Shown here: positions 7,029 to 10,826 of the stretch, piece after piece
Layout of the letters: each line of letters opens with the position of its first letter
Position numbering within the stretch: position 1 is the first letter of the stretch
Source of the DNA: Actinomycetota bacterium
Lineage (GTDB): Bacteria > Actinomycetota > Acidimicrobiia > Acidimicrobiales > JAHWKP01
Direction of reading: 5' to 3'
Length of the DNA stretch: 10,826 nucleotides
Assembly: GCA_019347775.1 (NCBI GenBank)
Contig: JAHWKP010000044.1
Coordinates: forward strand, 1-10,826
The notes under the pieces: model-generated
Databases searched by the model: none
What the model saw: only the letters and a program-made list of their open reading frames with translations
What the model was told of the DNA's origin: nothing
Program-made: the position numbers and the translations under genes

Positions 7029-7051
7029 CGCCACCGCGCCGGCCCGTGGCG
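7029..7051 (+). terminator. Candidate hairpin after the ErpA-like gene
   Basis: CGCCAC (7029-7034) and GTGGCG (7046-7051) pair perfectly around an 11-base G+C-rich loop, starting 7 bases after the stop codon. No T-run follows, so intrinsic termination is uncertain, but G+C-rich hairpins lacking a U tract are common at actinobacterial gene ends. Confidence 0.3.
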
Positions 7052-7063
7052 GGCGCTCAGGAG

Positions 7064-7069
7064 TACCGT
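7064..7069 (+). promoter_or_regulatory. Probable -10 element for the lipoprotein gene
   Basis: TACCGT fits TANNNT and lies 7 bases before the GTG at 7077, the same layout as the other leaderless starts here. AGGAG at 7059-7063 is 13 bases from the start, too far for efficient ribosome binding. Confidence 0.4.
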
Positions 7070-7076
7070 CGGCGAT

Positions 7077-7946
7077 GTGACGGCGACGCGCTTCAGTTCA
7101 TTTCTCCTGCCGACCGCCCTAGCCCTACTCCTAGCGTCCTGCGGGAGTGATACCACCGTCTCCAGCCGCAACGGCTCCGCTGACGACGACGCGATCTACA
7201 CCGCCCCGTCCGCCACAGTCTTGGAGGGCCGGGAGCACGGACCGCAGCTGTGCCTCGGCGGCGTGCAGGAGTCCCTACCCCCCCAATGCGGCGGCCCCGA
7301 CATCGTCGGCTGGGACTGGGACGACGTGGACGACGAGGAGTCCGTCAGCGGAGTCACCTGGGGCGAATACTCGGTCACCGGGACGTGGGACGGCGAGCGC
7401 CTCACTCTCACGGAGAAGCCGGGGCCTCCGGTGGAGACGAAGGGGCCGGTCCATGACTTCTCGACTCCGTGTGAGGCTCCTGAAGGGGGCTGGCAACCCG
7501 TCGATCCGCCCCGCACTACGCACGCAGCGCAGGACTCGGCCCTCTCCTATGCCCAGGAGCAGCCCGAGTTCGCTGGCGCGTGGCTAGACCAGCTCAATCC
7601 GGTGTCGGAGCGGGATAATCCGGAGGAGAGCGCCAACGACCCGTCCTCGATCGTCTTGAACCTGCGGTTCACCGAGGAGCTGGCGCGACACGAAGCGGAG
7701 GTGCGCCGCCGTTGGGGCGGTGCCCTGTGCGTGACTCCCGCCGACCACCCGCTCAGTCAGCTCCGCGCCATCCAGACCGAGGTCGGCAGCGACATAGAGG
7801 GGGTTTTGTATTCCTCGGTCGACCAGGTGAATGGAGTCGTGGACCTCGGAGTGGTGATCGCCACACAAGAGATGCAGCGCTTCCTGGACGAGAAGTACGG
7901 CGAGGGACTCGTGAGACTCAGCGGAGCCCTCCAGCCCAAGACCTGA
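7077..7946 (+). CDS. Secreted lipoprotein of unknown function
   Basis: A 289-residue protein with a lipoprotein signal peptide: short N-terminus with Arg5, hydrophobic core FLLPTALALLLA, and lipobox LASC with Cys22 as the lipidated residue. The mature part begins with a Ser/Asp-rich linker and should be tethered outside the membrane. It has four further cysteines (59, 71, 132, 208), enough for two disulfides. The CLGGVQESLPPQCGG segment (59-73) followed by WDWDD and WGEYSVTGTWDGERLTLTE resembles, from memory, a motif that recurs in actinobacterial hypothetical lipoproteins. The C-terminal region (190-289) has a WGGALCV motif and ends LVRLSGALQP. I cannot assign a function. GTG 7077 is the only start that includes the signal peptide and has a -10 at the right distance. 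Confidence 0.85.
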   Translation: MTATRFSSFLLPTALALLLASCGSDTTVSSRNGSADDDAIYTAPSATVLEGREHGPQLCLGGVQESLPPQCGGPDIVGWDWDDVDDEESVSGVTWGEYSVTGTWDGERLTLTEKPGPPVETKGPVHDFSTPCEAPEGGWQPVDPPRTTHAAQDSALSYAQEQPEFAGAWLDQLNPVSERDNPEESANDPSSIVLNLRFTEELARHEAEVRRRWGGALCVTPADHPLSQLRAIQTEVGSDIEGVLYSSVDQVNGVVDLGVVIATQEMQRFLDEKYGEGLVRLSGALQPKT

Positions 7947-7985
7947 GGCGCCGTTTGTCGCTCAAATGTGGAACCTACATGGGAG

Positions 7986-8000
7986 CTCACCAGCGGTGAG
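7986..8000. terminator. Candidate bidirectional hairpin between convergent genes
   Basis: CTCACC, a 3-base loop AGC, then GGTGAG form a perfect 6-bp hairpin in the 75-base gap between the lipoprotein gene and the convergent GNAT gene. The position suits a shared terminator, but neither side has a T-run. A second weaker pairing (GGTCG 8007-8011 with CGACC 8027-8031) overlaps the GNAT gene end. Confidence 0.35.
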
Positions 8001-8021
8001 TACCTCGGTCGCCCTAAGGGG

Positions 8022-8459
8022 TCAGTCGACCTCGTAGCGCCAGACGTTGGTTTCCCGGCGCTTGAAACCCATCTTTTCGTAAATGTGATTGGCGGCCTCG
8101 CGGCGCGGTGCGGACGTGAGGTCGATGGTACGGGCGCCGGCCTCGTGCGCCCGGCCGATGGCGGCCTTCGTCAGGAGTTCGCCGATGCGCTGGCCCCGCG
8201 CCGCCTCGTCGACGATGACATCTTCGATCCACGCCCGGAGGCCGGTAGGAATTCGGAAGAGAGCCAGCGTCAGCGTGCCGACGATCGCCCGGTCTTCGGA
8301 ACGGCGGGCAACGAAGACGACGGTGGCCGGCGACTCCACCATGGCTGCGACCTGGTCGGAGCTGAGCGGTGCTGCGCTGGACGAAAGCTGGGGAAGCAGG
8401 CGCCCGAGGGCTTCAGTGAGCTCGGCTGTAGCCGTCCGCGCCTCTTCGACCTTTACCAG
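8022..8459 (-). CDS. GNAT family N-acetyltransferase, probable CTG start
   Basis: A GNAT fold enzyme that transfers acetyl from acetyl-CoA to an amine; its substrate is not predictable. The acetyl-CoA loop is ARGQRIGELL and the C-terminal motif AANHIYEKMGF is classic for the family. The only ATG in frame (8342) gives 106 residues and removes the first strand and helix. The frame is open upstream and encodes a typical N-terminus, VKVEEARTATAELTEALGRL then LPQLS, back to just after the citrate synthase stop. No ATG, GTG or TTG occurs there. A CTG at 8459 would begin M-VKVEEAR and give 145 residues, the usual GNAT length, with a weak CGGGA ribosome site 7 bases upstream. The start lies 4 bases past the citrate synthase stop, suggesting coupled translation. 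Ribosomal frameshifting is the alternative. Confidence 0.8.
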   Translation of the reverse strand: MVKVEEARTATAELTEALGRLLPQLSSSAAPLSSDQVAAMVESPATVVFVARRSEDRAIVGTLTLALFRIPTGLRAWIEDVIVDEAARGQRIGELLTKAAIGRAHEAGARTIDLTSAPRREAANHIYEKMGFKRRETNVWRYEVD

Positions 8460-8463
8460 AGGA

Positions 8464-10044
8464 CTATCCCGTTATCTCGGGCACGGGCTCGGGCGGCCGG
8501 GGGCCGATGTAGCGGGCCGACGGGCGGATGATCCGGTTGTCGGCCGCCTGCTCGAGGATGTTGGCGCACCAGCCGATCACCCGGCTGGACGCAAACGTGG
8601 GCGTGAACATGTCGCGGGGCATGCCGACCAGCTCCATCACGACCCCGGCGTAAAACTCGACGTTCGTGTAGAGCTGGCGGCCCGGCTTGAGCTCGGCCAG
8701 AACCTCGATCACGGTGTGCTCTACCTGCTTGGCAAAGTCGACGAGCGGTCCGCCCATCTTCTCGGCGACGCCGCGCAGCATCAGGGAGCGGGGATCGTCG
8801 GTCTTGTACACGGCGTGGCCGAATCCCATGATCCGCTCACCCCGCTCGACCGCGGCGCGAATCCAGGCGTCGGCTTTGTCCGGGCTGCCGATGGCATCGA
8901 GCGTGTCGAGGGCTCGGCTGGGAGCGCCGCCGTGCAGCGGTCCCGACAGCGATCCGATGGCCGCGACCACGGCTGCGCCCATGTCGGCTCCAGTGGAGGC
9001 GACGACCCGGCCCGTAAAGGTCGAGGCGTTGAAGCCATGGTCGATGGTCGAGATGAGGTACTTCTCGATCGCCTGCGCGTCCTGCGGGTCGGGCTCGGTG
9101 CCCTTGAGCATGTAGAGGTAATTGGCCGCGTAGCCGAGCTCGGGGTGCGGATCGATCGGCTCCTCGCCCTGGCGTAGACGCCACAGCGCGGTAAGCACAG
9201 TCGGAATCACCGCCGCTATGCGCATGGCGTCGGAACGCCGGGTCTGGGCGTCGATGTCGAGTAGAGGACGGCAGTCGGAGGCAGCGGCGATGAGCGATAC
9301 GGCAGTGCGCATCCCGTTGAGCGGCGAGAACTTCTCCCCCGCCCGGGCGATGTCGGCCAGCAGCGGGCGCACTTCGTCCGGGATGGCCCTCAGCGGCCGT
9401 ACTTCGTCAATGAACGCCTCGCGCTGCGCGATCGTGGTAGGTAGCTCTCCCTCGAAAAGCAGATGCCAGACGTCCTCGAGCGGGCGGCTCTCGCACAGGT
9501 CGATGGCTGAGTACTGCCGGTAGTGGTAGAAGCCTTCGAGACCCCGCACGTCGCCGATCGCAGTCTCGGCTACGACCACGCCCTTGAGGCCCCGGGGGAC
9601 GTCGCCGAATGCGCCTTCGACCGGGCGGATCTGCGCGATACGCATGAGGTCGCGCATCGACACGATGCCCACCAATTTCTCGTCGTCTACGACGGGAATG
9701 TGTCGATAGCCGTGTTCCGAAAGGCTCTGCCAGGCCTCGGCTACCTCCTTAGAGGAGGAAATGGTGCCCGGGTCGGCGGTCATCCACTCGGAAACCTTGG
9801 CGACGGACGCGTCCGCCCCCGATGAAGCGAAGCGAACGAGATCCCGTTCGGTGAGAATGCCGATCGGCTTGTCACCGTCGACGACCACGATCGAACCGAC
9901 TTTGCGGTCATTCATTCTCGATGAGGCTTGAGCGATGGTCTCCGCGGCAGTCGCAGTCAACGCCGGGGCGCTCATCACGTCGGCCACGACACGCACCTTG
10001 GGAGCGTCCTTGTTGCTGGACTGATCCTTGGCCTGCTCAGGCAT
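8464..10044 (-). CDS. Citrate synthase with N-terminal CBS domain pair
   Basis: A 526-residue enzyme of the citrate synthase family, which condenses acetyl-CoA with oxaloacetate (or a related 2-oxoacid) in the cytosol. Residues about 17-138 form two CBS repeats, ending GILTERDLV (62-70) and GIVSMRDLM (126-134). Both keep the T/SxxD nucleotide-binding pattern (T65-D68, S129-D132), so adenine nucleotide binding is likely. The synthase domain follows from about 150, with oxaloacetate-site His336 (DHGFNAS), His371 (GPLHGG) and His410 (GFGHAVYKTDDPR). The position of the catalytic Asp (NVDFY in E. coli) is Glu463 in NVEFYAG. Citrate synthases are usually 360-440 residues; the extra length is the CBS pair. 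ATG 10044 is chosen over an upstream GTG because AGGAGA lies 6 bases before it and the earlier 51 codons only overlap the MFS gene. A methylcitrate synthase role cannot be excluded. Confidence 0.9.
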   Translation of the reverse strand: MPEQAKDQSSNKDAPKVRVVADVMSAPALTATAAETIAQASSRMNDRKVGSIVVVDGDKPIGILTERDLVRFASSGADASVAKVSEWMTADPGTISSSKEVAEAWQSLSEHGYRHIPVVDDEKLVGIVSMRDLMRIAQIRPVEGAFGDVPRGLKGVVVAETAIGDVRGLEGFYHYRQYSAIDLCESRPLEDVWHLLFEGELPTTIAQREAFIDEVRPLRAIPDEVRPLLADIARAGEKFSPLNGMRTAVSLIAAASDCRPLLDIDAQTRRSDAMRIAAVIPTVLTALWRLRQGEEPIDPHPELGYAANYLYMLKGTEPDPQDAQAIEKYLISTIDHGFNASTFTGRVVASTGADMGAAVVAAIGSLSGPLHGGAPSRALDTLDAIGSPDKADAWIRAAVERGERIMGFGHAVYKTDDPRSLMLRGVAEKMGGPLVDFAKQVEHTVIEVLAELKPGRQLYTNVEFYAGVVMELVGMPRDMFTPTFASSRVIGWCANILEQAADNRIIRPSARYIGPRPPEPVPEITG

Positions 10045-10826
10045 TCGCGGTCTCCTGCGGCGGATTGGGCTGGTCGGGGTTCTGTTCGTCCTCGGCTGGT
10101 TCGCTTTCGATCCTATGTGCCGAGGAAAGTTCCCATCGCCGGAAGGACGGGAGCCACAACGCGAGCGCTCCGACGGCGACCACACAGGCGATGCCACCCG
10201 TCACCACGGAGAACATGGCTCCGCCGAGCGCGGCCATCCCCCCGGCGCGGAAGTCGCCGAGGCGGGGCCCGCCGGTGACGACCGCCAGCTGCACCGACGA
10301 CATCCGGCCTCGCATCGAGTCGGGGATCGAAAACTGGAGGATCGTGTTTCGGAATACAGCTGAGAAGACGTCTGCGGCGCCGGCGACGGCTAGAAACACC
10401 AGGGCGAGCGGCAACCAAGTGGTGACCCCAAAGGCGGCCATCGCCACCCCCCAAAGAGCAACGCACCACAGAGTGGCTCTGCCGGGCCGGACAACAGTGC
10501 CGACTGAACCGCTGAAGAGGGCGCCCAGCAGCGCTCCGGCCCCGAAGCCTGCGTAGAGGAACCCCACCGCCGCCGGACCCCCAAAGACCATCAGTCCCAG
10601 CGCGGGAAAAAGGGCCCGCGGCATGGCGAGGACCATCGCCGCCAGATCGACCAGGAAGACACCGCGCAGCTCAGGCTTGGTCACCGCGTATCGGAGTCCC
10701 TCCCCGATGGCGCCGACGCTGGGGCGCACGAGAGCGCCCGCCGGCTTCAGAGGGCTGAGTCGAAGCGCGTAGAAGAAGGCAACAACGAAAGTTGCGGCGT
10801 CCACCCAATAGACGATCTGCAGTCCG
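10037..10826 (-). CDS. MFS transporter, EntS-like family, N-terminus missing
   Basis: The C-terminal half, 262 residues, of a major facilitator superfamily exporter. The frame is open to the window edge (GLQIVYWVDAATFVVAFFY), so the gene continues beyond it. The internal GTG at 10804 is not a credible start because the preceding residues fit the same helix. Hydrophobic segments include the partial helix ending VVAFFYALRL and four or five more, and GGPRLGDFRAGGMAAL and SVVTGGIACV are typical of the MFS_3/EntS-type exporters. A polar Glu/Pro/Asn-rich tail (PAEDEQNPDQPNPPQ) ends the protein and overlaps the citrate synthase start in the 8-base ATGCCTGA. The substrate is unknown; siderophore and drug efflux are family precedents only. 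Confidence 0.88.
   Translation of the reverse strand, partial: GLQIVYWVDAATFVVAFFYALRLSPLKPAGALVRPSVGAIGEGLRYAVTKPELRGVFLVDLAAMVLAMPRALFPALGLMVFGGPAAVGFLYAGFGAGALLGALFSGSVGTVVRPGRATLWCVALWGVAMAAFGVTTWLPLALVFLAVAGAADVFSAVFRNTILQFSIPDSMRGRMSSVQLAVVTGGPRLGDFRAGGMAALGGAMFSVVTGGIACVVAVGALALWLPSFRRWELSSAHRIESEPAEDEQNPDQPNPPQETANA
10051..10056 (-). promoter_or_regulatory. Ribosome binding site of the citrate synthase
   Basis: On the minus strand this reads AGGAGA, with 6 bases to the ATG at 10044. It lies inside the end of the MFS gene and decides the citrate synthase start. Confidence 0.75.

Noticed and set aside
8022..8342. 106-residue GNAT protein starting at ATG 8342
   Set aside because: It would lack the family N-terminus that is encoded intact just upstream in the same frame.
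8089..9177. 362-codon plus-strand frame opposite GNAT and citrate synthase
   Set aside because: The minus-strand proteins carry all the recognisable motifs; this frame has none.
10045..10197. 51-residue upstream extension of the citrate synthase
   Set aside because: It overlaps the MFS gene, is Arg/Pro/Ser-rich, and the AGGAGA site points to ATG 10044.
1..10826. CRISPR arrays, tRNA or rRNA genes, transposons, phage or defence systems
   Set aside because: No spaced direct repeats, cloverleaf-like segments, transposase motifs or terminal inverted repeats were seen by eye on either strand.

Overview
The window is dense, high-G+C bacterial DNA with strong G/C bias at third codon positions. Family content and gene starts point to an actinobacterium. 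An Acidimicrobiia-like or other uncultured lineage is possible, but the sequence alone does not settle this. Many starts are GTG, and several genes have no Shine-Dalgarno sequence. Instead a TANNNT -10 hexamer lies 6-8 bases before the start codon, the layout of leaderless transcripts common in Actinomycetota.

Left part (1-4657): a divergent pair opens the window, a truncated minus-strand gene (start at 128) and a plus-strand NUDT19-like Nudix hydrolase (152-928). A two-gene ABC transporter operon follows, with a MacB/LolD/FtsE-type ATPase (start best placed at 990) and a 961-residue permease with two FtsX-type modules, joined by a GTGA overlap.

Middle part (4654-7022): an iron-sulfur module. 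A minus-strand Mrp/NBP35 P-loop carrier with an N-terminal DUF59 domain is divergent from a plus-strand SufR-like, cysteine-bearing winged-helix regulator. The 38-base gap holds two facing -10 elements embedded in a 26-bp imperfect dyad, so one operator could control both genes. An A-type Fe-S carrier (ErpA/HesB family) follows the regulator. Mrp and the ABC permease genes converge so tightly that both stop codons lie in the palindrome CTAG.

Right part (7077-10826): a lipoprotein of unknown function on the plus strand faces a minus-strand operon of an EntS-like MFS exporter (cut by the window end), a citrate synthase with an N-terminal CBS pair, and a GNAT acetyltransferase. The citrate synthase starts at 10044 with a clear ribosome binding site and overlaps the MFS gene by 8 bases. 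The GNAT protein lacks its N-terminus if started at the only ATG. The intact N-terminus reads through from a CTG codon at 8459, just after the citrate synthase stop.

I see no RNA genes, insertion sequences, CRISPR arrays or phage genes. The most noteworthy items are the CBS-citrate synthase fusion with a Glu at the usual catalytic Asp, the shared mrp/sufR operator-promoter, the overlapping divergent -10 pair at 135-144, and the CTG-initiated GNAT gene.
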